From positions 1 to 32,154 of the forward strand of contig JAHDQI010000142.1 in NCBI GenBank assembly GCA_018433925.1: a stretch of 32,154 nucleotides of DNA, read 5' to 3'. How positions within the stretch are numbered: the stretch's first letter is position 1; the number at the start of each line of letters is the position of its first letter. The notes beneath the pieces are model-generated. The model worked only from the letters and a program-made list of their open reading frames with translations, had not been told where the DNA came from and made no database searches. Of the stretch, positions 7,244 through 16,114 are shown one piece after another. The position numbers and the translations under genes were made by a program. The stretch comes from Phycisphaerae bacterium (GTDB lineage Bacteria > Planctomycetota > Phycisphaerae > Sedimentisphaerales > Anaerohalosphaeraceae).

Positions 7244-8785
7244 ATGACGATGCTGTTGACCATGAAGGATATTTATAAGTCGTTCGGCCCGGTTCGGGTT
7301 CTGGAGGATGTCCGGTTTGATCTTCGGCCTTCGGAGGTGCATATCCTGGCCGGGGAGAACGGGGCGGGCAAGAGTACCCTGATGAAAATTCTGGGAGGGG
7401 TGTATCCGGATTACAGCGGCACGATTGAGCTGGGTCAAAAACCCGTGCGATTTAAATCCGTCCAGGATTCGGCCGGCGGCGGCATTTCGATCATCTACCA
7501 GGAACTGTCTCTGGTGGGGTCGCTGTCTGTGTATGAAAACATTTTCCTGGGCCGCGAGCGGCACCGCTTTTCCTGGATTGAGCGGACGGGGATGAAAAAC
7601 GAAGCCCGCCGCCTGCTGGCCGAACTGGGTCTTTGCATGGATGTGGAGACGGCCGTGGAGGACTTGCCTATCGGCCAGCAGCAGATGGTTGAAATTGCCA
7701 AGGCCCTTTCGTACCAGGCGCATGTGATCGTGATGGATGAGCCGACCAGCGCCCTGACCGAGCCGGAGGTAAAAAAACTTTTTGAGATTATCGCCCGTCT
7801 GAAACAAAAAGGATGCGGCATTGTATATATCTCGCACAAGATGGAGGAGATTTACCAGATTGCTGACCGCATTACGGTGCTGCGAGACGGGCGGTATATC
7901 GGGACCGAAACGGCCGAAAATCTTCCGGCTGACAAGCTCATCCACTGGATGGTCGGTCGCCAGCTCAATCAGCAGTTTCCGCGGCACCAGTCCCGTCTCG
8001 GCGATGTCCGCCTGGACGTATCGAACCTGACGGTCGCCGGCGAGGCCGGGAACCCCATCCCGCTGGTGGATGGGGTTTCGCTGCACGTTCGCGCCGGGGA
8101 AATCGTGGGGCTGGCGGGCCTGCAGGGCTCGGGCAATTCGCAATTGCTGCACGGCCTTTTCGGAACGTTTGGAAAACGGGTCAGCGGATCGTTGAAAATA
8201 GACGGCCGACCCGTGCCCATTACCCATCCGGCCGGCTCGATTCAGCGGGGCCTGGCGCTGCTGACCAATGATCGAAAGAGTACCGGGCTGGTGCTCGGCA
8301 GAGACATTGTGGAAAACGCCTCCCTGGCCTGCCTGCCGAAGTTTTCGCCGGCCGGCTGGCTTCGTCCCAAGGCGGAAAAACGGGCGGTTTCTCAAACCCT
8401 GCAGCAGCTTCGGCTCAAGGCCGAGAGTCTGTCTCAGCCGGTTGAATCGCTCTCCGGCGGCAACCAGCAGAAGGTCGTCCTGGCCAAATGGATCCAGACC
8501 GATCCCCGGGTCCTGTTGCTGGATGAACCGACCCGCGGCGTGGATGTGGGCGCCAAACAGGAAATCTATGAGTTGATGAATCAATGGACGCAGGCAGGAA
8601 TCGCGATCATTCTGATAACCTCTGAGATGCCCGAACTGCTGGCGATGAGCGACCGCATTTTGGTCATGCACCGCGGGCACATCACGGCGGAATTTGAGTC
8701 GGGGCAGGCCACGCAGGAAACTATTCTCAGTGCGGCACTTGGCGAAACGACGAAAGGAATGCGCAATACATGGCGGACAAACTGA
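7244..8785 (+). CDS. Sugar ABC transporter ATP-binding protein (RbsA/MglA type, two NBDs)
   Basis: This is the cytoplasmic ATPase of a carbohydrate-uptake (CUT2) ABC importer, 513 residues, close to the usual 500. The first NBD has Walker A GENGAGKST (37-45), the signature-region variant LPIGQQQMVEIAKAL and Walker B VIVMDEPTSAL. The second has the degenerate Walker A GLQGSGNSQ, signature LSGGNQQKVVLAKW and Walker B LLLDEPTRGVDVGAK, the asymmetry normal in this family. The start is the ATG at 7244, nine bases after AGGA; the frame is open further upstream but without a site. The gene overlaps the permease gene by 16 bases. The substrate is probably a pentose, hexose or deoxyhexose, judging from the isomerase at the operon end. 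Confidence 0.95.
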   Translation: MTMLLTMKDIYKSFGPVRVLEDVRFDLRPSEVHILAGENGAGKSTLMKILGGVYPDYSGTIELGQKPVRFKSVQDSAGGGISIIYQELSLVGSLSVYENIFLGRERHRFSWIERTGMKNEARRLLAELGLCMDVETAVEDLPIGQQQMVEIAKALSYQAHVIVMDEPTSALTEPEVKKLFEIIARLKQKGCGIVYISHKMEEIYQIADRITVLRDGRYIGTETAENLPADKLIHWMVGRQLNQQFPRHQSRLGDVRLDVSNLTVAGEAGNPIPLVDGVSLHVRAGEIVGLAGLQGSGNSQLLHGLFGTFGKRVSGSLKIDGRPVPITHPAGSIQRGLALLTNDRKSTGLVLGRDIVENASLACLPKFSPAGWLRPKAEKRAVSQTLQQLRLKAESLSQPVESLSGGNQQKVVLAKWIQTDPRVLLLDEPTRGVDVGAKQEIYELMNQWTQAGIAIILITSEMPELLAMSDRILVMHRGHITAEFESGQATQETILSAALGETTKGMRNTWRTN

Positions 8786-9771
8786 CGCAGAAAAACAGAA
8801 TGCCGGAGTGGATCACTTCTCCGACCAGCCGCGCCCTGGCGGCGCTGATTGTGGTTTTTGTTCTGGGCCTTCTTTTCCATGCGGAGGGGGCGTTTTACAA
8901 ATGGGGCACCCACCGGGATATGCTGCGGGCGGTCTCCGTTTACGGCATTCTCGCCTGCGGGATGACGCTGGTGATTATCACCGCCGGGATTGATTTGTCC
9001 GTCGGCAGCGTGCTGGCCCTGACGGCGGTGCTGTTTGCCCTGACGACCATTCACTGGCAGTGGCCCTTCTGGCTGGCGATTCTTTTCTGCCTGGCGGTTG
9101 GGGGCGTCTGCGGCGGCTTTTCGGGCTACCTGATCGGGCGGTTCAGGATTCAGCCCTTCATCGCGACGCTGGCGATGATGGTCTTCGCGCGCGGCGTGGC
9201 CAAGTGGGTCTCCGGCGGCCAGAAGATCTCCACGGCCGTCCAGCAGCCGGACGGAACGTATCAGTATGTCAGCGTTCCGGATATTTTTACCCTCATCAAC
9301 GCCAAAATTTTCGGCGGCAACCTGACGGTTGTCACCGTAATCCTCCTGGCCTGCATCCTGATTTCCTGGATTCTGCTGACCCGACTTCGTCAGGGCCGGT
9401 ACATGCTGGCCATCGGCGGCAACGAGCAGGCGGCGGTGCTATCCGGGGTTCCCGTCAATCCGATCAAGATTCTGGCCTACGGCATGGCCGGGCTGTTTTC
9501 CGCAGTAGCCGGCATCTGCCAGGCCTCCCAGGAACTCCAGGGCGATCCGGAAGCGGGGGTCGCCTACGAACTGTCGGCCATTGCCATGGTCGTCATCGGC
9601 GGAACGTCTCTCCAGGGCGGGCGCGGCAGCCTCTGGCTGACCCTGATCGGTATTTTGACAATTGGCTATCTTGAAAAAATACTGAGTATTAACGCCGTCG
9701 GCGAGGACAAACGGCTGATGCTGACCGGCGTGATTATTATTGCGGCCGTGTTATTGCAGAAAAACAAGTAA
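8770..9771 (+). CDS. Sugar ABC transporter permease (RbsC type)
   Basis: This 333-residue membrane protein has about eight to ten hydrophobic segments. It carries the BPD_transp_2 family hallmark GMTLVIITAGIDLSVGSVLA at about residues 59-78 and a family GGTSLQGGRGSL loop near 278-289. It would form the membrane channel with the RbsA-type ATPase upstream. The ATG lies inside the end of the ATPase gene, 11 bases after AAAGGA, so translation is probably coupled. The binding-protein gene follows after 15 bases. Confidence 0.95.
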   Translation: MADKLTQKNRMPEWITSPTSRALAALIVVFVLGLLFHAEGAFYKWGTHRDMLRAVSVYGILACGMTLVIITAGIDLSVGSVLALTAVLFALTTIHWQWPFWLAILFCLAVGGVCGGFSGYLIGRFRIQPFIATLAMMVFARGVAKWVSGGQKISTAVQQPDGTYQYVSVPDIFTLINAKIFGGNLTVVTVILLACILISWILLTRLRQGRYMLAIGGNEQAAVLSGVPVNPIKILAYGMAGLFSAVAGICQASQELQGDPEAGVAYELSAIAMVVIGGTSLQGGRGSLWLTLIGILTIGYLEKILSINAVGEDKRLMLTGVIIIAAVLLQKNK

Positions 9772-9786
9772 CGAAAGGAACGTGAC

Positions 9787-10737
9787 ATGAAAAACGGCAT
9801 GATCCTGTTGATTGCGGTCTGTTTGGGATTGATTCTGTTTGGCGGCGGCTGCGGCAAAACGGAGTCCCCGGAAGGGGAGCCGGGCGGCCGGACCATCGGC
9901 ATGAGCCAGTGCAACCTGGGAGAACCCTGGCGGGTCCAGATGAACGCGGATGTCCGGCGGGCCGCCGAGGCGCACCCGAACCTCCGCGTTATTTTCAAGG
10001 ATGCCCAGAATGATACGCTCAAACAGCAGGCCCAGATGGAGGAATTTATCAGCGCCGGGGTGGATCTGATTATCATTTCCCCCAAGGAAGCGGCTCCGCT
10101 GACGCCCGTCGTAGCCCAGGCGTATGCCAAAGGCATCCCCGTCCTCGTGCTGGACCGCCGGGTACTCGGCGACCAGTACACCTGTTTTATCGGCGCCGAT
10201 AACAAAAAGATCGGCAAGGCCGCGGGCCAATGGATTGTCGATACGCTCGGGGGCCAGGGCAAGGTCGTGGAACTCAAAGGGCTGATGACCTCCACGCCCG
10301 GCCAGGATCGGCATACCGGGTTTCGTGAGGGCATTGAAGGCAGCGATCTCGAAATCATCTTCGAAGCGGATATGAAATGGCTGGAGCCCAACGCGCGAAA
10401 GGAAATGGAATCGGCGCTGGCCCGTTTTCCGCAGATCGACCTGGTTTATGCCCACAATGACCCCGGCGCCCACGGCGCCTATCTGGCAGCTAAGGCGGCC
10501 GGGCGGGAACAGGATATTTTGTTTGTCGGAATTGACGGCCTCCCGCAGGAAGGGCAGGCCTATGTCAGCCAGGGCGTTCTGGCGGCCAGTTTTGAATACC
10601 CCACCGGCGGGAAGGAAGCCATTGAAACCGCGCTGAAAATCCTTGCGGGGCAACCCGTTGAAAAGGAAATTACCCTTACTTCCCGGGTTTTTACCCAGGA
10701 TACGATTGATCAGGGCGGTCAGCGGCTTACTGAGTAA
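9787..10737 (+). CDS. Sugar-binding lipoprotein of the ABC transporter (Peripla_BP_4 / RbsB-like)
   Basis: This is the extracytoplasmic solute receptor of the preceding ATPase and permease. It has 316 residues with a lipoprotein signal peptide ending at Cys22 (FGGGC). The two-lobed LacI/RbsB fold is visible in IGMSQCNLGEPWRVQM, the FISAGVDLIIISPKEA strand, PVLVLDRRV, VYAHNDPGAHGAYLAAKAAG and ILFVGIDGLPQEGQAYVSQG. A Shine-Dalgarno GAAAGGAA precedes the ATG. The sequence is in the style of galactofuranose, ribose and fucose binders, but the ligand cannot be read from it. Confidence 0.92.
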   Translation: MKNGMILLIAVCLGLILFGGGCGKTESPEGEPGGRTIGMSQCNLGEPWRVQMNADVRRAAEAHPNLRVIFKDAQNDTLKQQAQMEEFISAGVDLIIISPKEAAPLTPVVAQAYAKGIPVLVLDRRVLGDQYTCFIGADNKKIGKAAGQWIVDTLGGQGKVVELKGLMTSTPGQDRHTGFREGIEGSDLEIIFEADMKWLEPNARKEMESALARFPQIDLVYAHNDPGAHGAYLAAKAAGREQDILFVGIDGLPQEGQAYVSQGVLAASFEYPTGGKEAIETALKILAGQPVEKEITLTSRVFTQDTIDQGGQRLTE

Positions 10738-10793
10738 GGTCCGCCGCAAGACACAGAAAGAATCACGAGAAGATTGACGGAAAGGAAAAACCC

Positions 10794-12305
10794 ATGAGCA
10801 AGATTGTTGACTTGTATATCCCGCTGGATGCGAGAGAGGCCCCGAACCGGGAAGTCATGGCGGTCGCCAAGCCGCAGATTGAACAAATCAAGAAAGTCAT
10901 TGAAGGGCTGGGCTGGCAGCCCCATGTGCTGAATCCCGACAAGCCCGTCTCCAGCGTGGCCGAAGGACTGGAAGTGATCCGGAAGGCCAAGGGAGACCGA
11001 TTTATCAATTTCCTGCCCGGCTGGGCCTATCCCGATTTTACGGTCAGTCCCATGTGGCAGCTTCCCCAAGAGACCCCCAAACTGCTGCTGGGCAGCTCGA
11101 TTCCGGATTTTCCCGGTGCGGTGGGCCTGCTGGCGGCCGCGGCGGGCACTGAACATGTCGGCATCCGCACCAGCCGTCTGTTTGTGGAGAACTTTGAGGA
11201 TGCCGATTCCTACCGCGATGCCCTCAAGGCCTTTTTGAATGAAGGCCGCTATGAATTTGACTATCCGAAAACCATCGATGTGCAGGTGACCGAAGTCCAT
11301 CGCGAAAAGGCCCGTGAAGTCAAACAGAAATTGGCCGGTATGGTCTATGGAACGGTCGGCCCACGTTCGATGGAAATGTGGAACAAGATTTCGGAGGCGG
11401 ACTTTTTGCGGTATTTCGGCATCGCCAAGCTGGGCTTTGACGGCTTGCGCCTGGCCAAGATGGCCGAACGCATCCCGGAGGACCGGGCCCAAAAGGCCTT
11501 TGATTTTCTTGTGAAGAATAAAATGCGGCTGGATATGGGTACTGATCCGGCCACGGAACTGACGAAGGACATGGTTCTGTTCCAGATGAAGGTTTATTGC
11601 GCCATGCTGGATCTTAAAAAGCAGTTCGGTCTGGATTTCGCGGGGGTGCAGGATCAACTGGATTGGATCGAGCACTATCCGGCCACAGACCTGACCGTCG
11701 GCCTGCTGAATAACCGGCTGCGTCCGGAAGGCGACGGCGGCACCTTTGTCACGGCCACGGAGGCCGACGACGGGGCGGCCCTGACCATGCAGACCCTGAA
11801 ACTGCTGACCGGCGGCGAGCCGGCCGGATTTAACGACCTTCGCTACTGGCAGGCCGACAAAATGCTCTACTGGTTTGTCAATTCGGGGGCCCTGGCGCCG
11901 TATTTTGCCGGCGGCCGGGACGATTCCCTCGAAGGGGCCTGGTCCGAACGACAGACGCCCATGTATTTCAAGGCCGGCGGCGGCACCTGTTCCGTGGTGG
12001 TTCGCAAGCCCGGTCCGGTTACCTGGGCCCGTTTCAGTTACCGGGATCACCAGCTTTACCTGTGCGCCGGCCGCGGCAAGACCGATATTCCCGACGAGCA
12101 GGAGTGGCTCCGTCGCACCGAGCGCTGCAGCCGCGACTGGCCCCAGTGGTATCTCAAACTGTGCGGCCGGATTGAAATGAAGGTCAATACCAACCATCCC
12201 ATGACGGTCTTTGGCGATTACCTGGCGGACCTGAAGGCCCTGGCCGAGGCCCTTGATATCCCCTTTGAATGCTATGATTTCATGACGCCTGAGGAGCTGG
12301 ACTGA
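10794..12305 (+). CDS. L-fucose/L-arabinose isomerase family protein (FucI-like)
   Basis: This family interconverts aldoses and ketoses using Mn2+. The 503-residue length lies between L-arabinose isomerase (about 500) and FucI (about 590). The metal triad appears as Glu323 (TATEADDGAAL), Asp348 (AGFNDLRYW) and His468 (VNTNHPMTVFGDY). The Glu and Asp are 25 residues apart, compared with 24 between E337 and D361 of E. coli FucI. The Rossmann-like N-terminal half contains FLPGWAYPDFTVSPMWQL. It is the last gene of the sugar ABC operon, 56 bases after the binding protein, with GGAAAGGA before the ATG. It probably acts on the imported sugar. Exact substrate unknown; many divergent planctomycete homologues remain unassigned. 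Confidence 0.82.
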   Translation: MSKIVDLYIPLDAREAPNREVMAVAKPQIEQIKKVIEGLGWQPHVLNPDKPVSSVAEGLEVIRKAKGDRFINFLPGWAYPDFTVSPMWQLPQETPKLLLGSSIPDFPGAVGLLAAAAGTEHVGIRTSRLFVENFEDADSYRDALKAFLNEGRYEFDYPKTIDVQVTEVHREKAREVKQKLAGMVYGTVGPRSMEMWNKISEADFLRYFGIAKLGFDGLRLAKMAERIPEDRAQKAFDFLVKNKMRLDMGTDPATELTKDMVLFQMKVYCAMLDLKKQFGLDFAGVQDQLDWIEHYPATDLTVGLLNNRLRPEGDGGTFVTATEADDGAALTMQTLKLLTGGEPAGFNDLRYWQADKMLYWFVNSGALAPYFAGGRDDSLEGAWSERQTPMYFKAGGGTCSVVVRKPGPVTWARFSYRDHQLYLCAGRGKTDIPDEQEWLRRTERCSRDWPQWYLKLCGRIEMKVNTNHPMTVFGDYLADLKALAEALDIPFECYDFMTPEELD

Positions 12306-12338
12306 CCGGAAAGACGGCGAATTTTCAAAAAGCAGCCC

Positions 12339-12367
12339 TTGATGAGGGCCGTCAGGCGGGATATAAT
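12339..12367 (+). promoter_or_regulatory. Candidate promoter for the corrinoid-protein gene
   Basis: TTGATG (12339-12344) and a perfect TATAAT (12362-12367) are 17 bases apart, giving a leader of about 39 bases that contains CAGGAGA. A small hairpin GCCCT/AGGGC overlaps the -35. The gene can therefore be expressed independently of the sugar operon. Confidence 0.55.
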
Positions 12368-12412
12368 GAAGGGGATTGGTAACCATGTTGTTTCGATACA
12401 GGAGATTAAAGA

Positions 12413-13039
12413 ATGGCGGATTTAAAGGCGTTAGCGAATGCGGTCATTAAGGGCGATCAGGCGGAAGCGGTCCGGCTGACTCAGCAGGCCCTCGATGAGA
12501 GTACGGCTCCCAAACAGGTTCTCGATGAAGGATTGATCGCCGGCATGAATGTGGTGGGTATCCGGTTCAAGGCCAACGAGGTCTACATCCCGGAGGTGCT
12601 GATTTCTGCCCGGGCCATGAAGATGGCGATGGAGATTCTCGAACCCGAACTGATTGCCGCCGGGGTGGATCCCATTGGCAAAGCCCTCATCGGCACCGTT
12701 CAGGGGGATCTTCATGATATCGGAAAAAACCTGGTTGTGATGATGCTCAAGGGAGCGGGCTTTAATGTGGAAGACGCCGGGGTGGATGTCTCGCCGGATG
12801 CGTTTGTGGAAAAAATCAAGTCAGGCAACGTGCAGATCGTGGGCCTGTCCGCATTGCTGACGACGACCATGCCCGCCATGGACAAGACCATTCAGATGAT
12901 TCGCGAGTCCGGACTGTCCTGCAAGGTGATGATCGGCGGCGCTCCGGTCACGCAGAATTATGCCGACAAGATCGGGGCCGACGGCTATGCCCCGGATGCC
13001 GCCTCGGCGGTGGATGTCGCCAAGGGCTTTTTGAATTAA
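12413..13039 (+). CDS. Methyltransferase corrinoid (cobalamin-binding) protein
   Basis: Proteins of this MtbC/MttC/MetH-like family carry a methyl group on a corrinoid cofactor between a substrate-specific and a second methyltransferase. The 208 residues comprise a helical cap domain (about 1-88) and a Rossmann B12-binding domain (about 90-208). The latter has the base-off motif GTVQGDLHDIGKN (Asp99, His101 as the lower cobalt ligand, Gly104), then GLSALLTTTMPAM and IGGAPVTQNYADKIGADGYA. The start follows CAGGAGATTAAAG. No methyltransferase or reductive activator lies in the window, so its partners must be encoded elsewhere. Its position after a sugar transporter and FucI-like isomerase is suggestive but unproven. 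Confidence 0.93.
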   Translation: MADLKALANAVIKGDQAEAVRLTQQALDESTAPKQVLDEGLIAGMNVVGIRFKANEVYIPEVLISARAMKMAMEILEPELIAAGVDPIGKALIGTVQGDLHDIGKNLVVMMLKGAGFNVEDAGVDVSPDAFVEKIKSGNVQIVGLSALLTTTMPAMDKTIQMIRESGLSCKVMIGGAPVTQNYADKIGADGYAPDAASAVDVAKGFLN

Positions 13040-13086
13040 CAGACGCCTTTTGTACTCTGTGAAAGCAGGGAATCGATTTTTAGAAG

Positions 13087-13114
13087 CCGACCGGTTTTTC
13101 CGGTCGGTTTTTTT
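13087..13114 (+). terminator. Rho-independent terminator after the corrinoid-protein gene
   Basis: A perfect eight-base stem CCGACCGG / CCGGTCGG with loop TTTTT is followed by seven T. Confidence 0.92.
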
Positions 13115-13196
13115 ATGTCTTTCTGCCGCGAGAACATTTCCTTCTGCCGATAACGAAATGGCTGTTTTTCCGCTTGAGGGCCCGTTGAAAACCGTC

Positions 13197-13225
13197 TTGC
13201 GGCCGGTGCGGCGGGCGGGTAGAAT
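13197..13225 (+). promoter_or_regulatory. Candidate promoter for the P-type ATPase gene
   Basis: TTGCGG (13197-13202) and TAGAAT (13220-13225) are 17 bases apart, with a leader of about 38 bases before the start codon at 13270. Confidence 0.35.
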
Positions 13226-13269
13226 AAACGGCGTCAACCATCCATAGAACAAGACAGGAAAGGGATGTC

Positions 13270-15972
13270 ATGGCCTCACCGGAAACCCTCTGGCACGCAC
13301 TCGAAGCGGACGCATCAGTCCAAAAACTGGACAGTGAAGAAAACGGCCTGCCCGCCGATCAGGCAAAGCAGCGTCTGGATCGGCAGGGTCCTAATACGCT
13401 CAGCGCCGAGGAGGGTGTCGGCCCCGCTGCGCTGCTGATCCGCCAGGTGCACAATCCCCTGATCTATTTGCTGGTTGGCGCCGCGGTTCTCTCCCTGGCG
13501 GCGGGCAAACCCATTGATGCCTGGGTCATCCTCGGCGTTATTGTATTGAACAGTCTGCTCGGTTTTTTTCAGGAATGGCGTGCCGAGGGAGCGCTGGCGG
13601 CGCTTCGGCAGATGGCCGCTCTTCATGCCCGGGTGCTGCGCGGCGGAAAGCCGGAAGAGATCGAGGCCGCCGCGGTTGTCCGCGGCGACATCCTGCTGCT
13701 TGAAACAGGCGACCGGGTGGCCGCGGATGCCCGGCTGCTCAGCGCCGAGGAGCTTCAGATTGATGAATCGGCCCTTACGGGCGAGTCCGAGCCGGTCCGA
13801 AAGCAGACCGAGCCGGTGGAGGCCGACGCGGCCGTGGCGGACCGAAACAATATGGTCTGGATGTCCTCCAACGTAACCGGCGGACGCGGGCGGGCAGTTG
13901 TGGTCCATACGGGGATGCAGACCCAGATGGGGCAGATCGCCGGCCAGGTTCGCACTACAGTTCGCGAAAAAACCCCGCTCCAGAAACGGATGCATACCCT
14001 CAGTCTGGTGCTGGGCGGGGCAGGAATCGGGCTGGCCGCGGTCGTGCTGGGCCTGGAAATGCTGCGGGGATATCAATTTGTGGAGGCCGTCATGTTCGCG
14101 GTGGCCATCGCCGTTTCCGCCATTCCCGAAGGATTGCCGGCCGTCATCAGCGTTACGCTGGCCCTGGGCGTGCGCCGAATGGCCGACCGCCACGCCATCA
14201 TCCGCCATATGCCCGCCGTCGAAACCCTCGGCTCAATTACTGTCATCTGCACGGACAAAACCGGAACGCTTACGAAAAATCAGATGACCGTCCGAAAACT
14301 GTGGGCCGGCGGACAGACCTATGAGGTAACCGGCCAGGGATATCCGCCGGAAGGCGTTTTGCAGTCGTCGGATGGCCGGACGCCCGATCCGCTGCCCCGG
14401 TCGCTGGATACGCTTCTTCGGATCGGCGCCCTAAACAACAATGCCCGGCTGATTCAACAGGAAAACAAGTGGCAGGCCGAGGGCAATCCGAGCGAGGCGG
14501 CACTGCTGACGGCGGCCGGCAAGGCGGGACTTGATCTGCAGAAGATACAGGAGGAAAACAAGCGGCTGCATGAAGTCCCCTTTTCGAGCGACCGAAAATA
14601 CATGGCCACGCTGCATCCGCAAACGGATTCGGATCACTCGGAAGCGTTTGTCAAAGGCGCTCCCGATCGGCTGCTGACTTTTTGCTCGCATATTCTGATG
14701 GATGGTCAATCCGTGCCGCTCGAGGACACGCACAAACAGGCCGTTGAAAACGCGATCGACGAATTCGCCTCACAAGCCCTTCGCGTTATGGCGGGCGCCT
14801 TTCGACGGTTTCCTTCAGGCAAAGATAAAATCGCTCCCGATGACGTCGAAAGCGGGTTGACGCTGGCCGGACTGTGGGCCCTGATTGATCCTCCGCGGGA
14901 AGAAAGCGCCCGGGCCGTCCGCGACGCCAAAGAGGCGGGCATTCGCCCTGTGATGATTACCGGCGACCATGCGGCTACGGCGACCGCCATTGCCCGGCAG
15001 GTCGGGATTGCCGGGGAGGGTCCGACCCTGACCGGCAGGGATATCGATGCGATGGACAAGCCTGCCCTGGCCGAGGCCGCCCTGCGTTCGGGTGTTTTTG
15101 CGCGTGTCTCGCCGGCCCATAAGCTCAAGATCATGGAAGCGCTGCGCGAGCAGGGACAGGTCGTTGCGATGACCGGAGACGGCGTTAACGACGCCCCGGC
15201 GCTGAAAGGGGCCGATATCGGTGTGGCGATGGGACTGGGCGGCACCGAGGTGGCCAGGGAAGCGGCCGATATGATTTTGACCGATGACAATTTTGCCACG
15301 ATTGTTCACGCCGTGGAGGAAGGCCGCGTTATTTTCAGCAACCTGCGCCGGGTCGTGTATTTTCTCGTGGCCACAAACCTCGGCGAAGTGCTGACGATGA
15401 TCGCGGCGCTGCTGATTGGGATGGACCTGCCGCTGACGGCGGTGATGATCCTGTGGATCAACCTGGTCACCGACGGGGCCTGCACGATCCCGCTGGGTGT
15501 GGAGCCAAAGCACTGGGATGTACTCAACCTGCCGCCGCGTGATCCAAAGGAATCTATCCTCAATCGTTCCCTGATCCTTCGGATGGCGCTGCTGACCCCG
15601 CTGATGGCGGCCGGCACGCTGCTGATGTTTCACTGGGCCCGTCCGGGCGGGCTGGACCATGCCCGTACCGTTGCCTTTACCACGCTGGCGGCGTTCCAGT
15701 GGTTTCAGGCCTTCAATGCGAGAAGTCATTACCAGTCGGTTTTTTCCATCGGTCTTTTCAGCAACCGGTGGCTCCTTGGCGGGGTGGGACTGGCGATTCT
15801 CCTGCAGATTGCGGTCATCCATACATCGATCGGCCGGACGCTTTTTGGCACCGTCTCCTTATCGGCGGCCGACTGGCTCTGGATTGTCCTGGTTTCCGGC
15901 TCGATCTGGGTTGTCGATGAGGGGATGAAGCGGCTGGGGATACTCGGACGGCCGCCGCGAAAATCCGACTGA
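13270..15972 (+). CDS. Cation-transporting P-type ATPase (P2A, Ca2+-ATPase-like)
   Basis: This 900-residue integral membrane pump has the normal length for the family. An N-terminal cation-ATPase domain (ADQAKQRLDRQGPNTL) is followed by the A domain TGES (SALTGESEPV), the phosphorylation site DKTGT (Asp329), the N-domain KGAPD motif and the hinge TGDGVNDAP. Ca2+-pump site residues are conserved: Glu287 in M4 PEGLPA, the M5 Glu in NLGEVLTM, and Asn/Thr/Asp in M6 NLVTDG. Ca2+ export is the best guess; Mn2+ is possible. The ATG follows GGAAAGGGA. It is probably monocistronic, between a terminator upstream and an inverted repeat downstream. Confidence 0.94.
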   Translation: MASPETLWHALEADASVQKLDSEENGLPADQAKQRLDRQGPNTLSAEEGVGPAALLIRQVHNPLIYLLVGAAVLSLAAGKPIDAWVILGVIVLNSLLGFFQEWRAEGALAALRQMAALHARVLRGGKPEEIEAAAVVRGDILLLETGDRVAADARLLSAEELQIDESALTGESEPVRKQTEPVEADAAVADRNNMVWMSSNVTGGRGRAVVVHTGMQTQMGQIAGQVRTTVREKTPLQKRMHTLSLVLGGAGIGLAAVVLGLEMLRGYQFVEAVMFAVAIAVSAIPEGLPAVISVTLALGVRRMADRHAIIRHMPAVETLGSITVICTDKTGTLTKNQMTVRKLWAGGQTYEVTGQGYPPEGVLQSSDGRTPDPLPRSLDTLLRIGALNNNARLIQQENKWQAEGNPSEAALLTAAGKAGLDLQKIQEENKRLHEVPFSSDRKYMATLHPQTDSDHSEAFVKGAPDRLLTFCSHILMDGQSVPLEDTHKQAVENAIDEFASQALRVMAGAFRRFPSGKDKIAPDDVESGLTLAGLWALIDPPREESARAVRDAKEAGIRPVMITGDHAATATAIARQVGIAGEGPTLTGRDIDAMDKPALAEAALRSGVFARVSPAHKLKIMEALREQGQVVAMTGDGVNDAPALKGADIGVAMGLGGTEVAREAADMILTDDNFATIVHAVEEGRVIFSNLRRVVYFLVATNLGEVLTMIAALLIGMDLPLTAVMILWINLVTDGACTIPLGVEPKHWDVLNLPPRDPKESILNRSLILRMALLTPLMAAGTLLMFHWARPGGLDHARTVAFTTLAAFQWFQAFNARSHYQSVFSIGLFSNRWLLGGVGLAILLQIAVIHTSIGRTLFGTVSLSAADWLWIVLVSGSIWVVDEGMKRLGILGRPPRKSD

Positions 15973-15987
15973 TCTGTTTGCCCGGCG

Positions 15988-16013
15988 GCACGATTCCATC
16001 GGCCGAATCGTGC
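15988..16013. repeat. Perfect inverted repeat between the P-ATPase and membrane-protein genes
   Basis: GCACGATTC and GAATCGTGC (nine bases each) flank the loop CATCGGCC. No T-run follows in either direction, so it is not a standard terminator. It ends 10 bases before the candidate -35 of the next gene and could be an operator. Confidence 0.5.
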
Positions 16014-16023
16014 AGGACGATCC

Positions 16024-16051
16024 TTGCCGGAATCCCGCGAGCGTGTATAAT
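16024..16051 (+). promoter_or_regulatory. Candidate promoter for the split spermidine-synthase-like pair
   Basis: TTGCCG (16024-16029) and a perfect TATAAT (16046-16051) are 16 bases apart. The predicted leader to the TTG start at 16115 is about 57 bases. Confidence 0.45.
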
Positions 16052-16114
16052 GGCTCGGACAATTAACGGTTGATGACTTGAAAAATATCAGCCCGTTTGA
16101 ACAGGAGTGATTCA

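Noticed and set aside
7241-8680. 479-codon frame opposite the ABC ATPase gene
   Set aside because: It is antisense to both Walker motifs and the signature, and its Arg/His/Gln-rich product is a shadow.
10719-12386. 555-codon frame opposite the FucI-like gene
   Set aside because: The product lacks any recognisable domain and the opposite strand has the metal triad.
13050-13247. 65-codon plus-strand frame between the corrinoid and P-ATPase genes
   Set aside because: It runs through the rho-independent terminator at 13087-13114 and the ATPase promoter, and has no Shine-Dalgarno.
14815-15822. 335-codon frame opposite the P-ATPase gene
   Set aside because: Antisense shadow; the product is His/Arg/Gln-rich with no domain.
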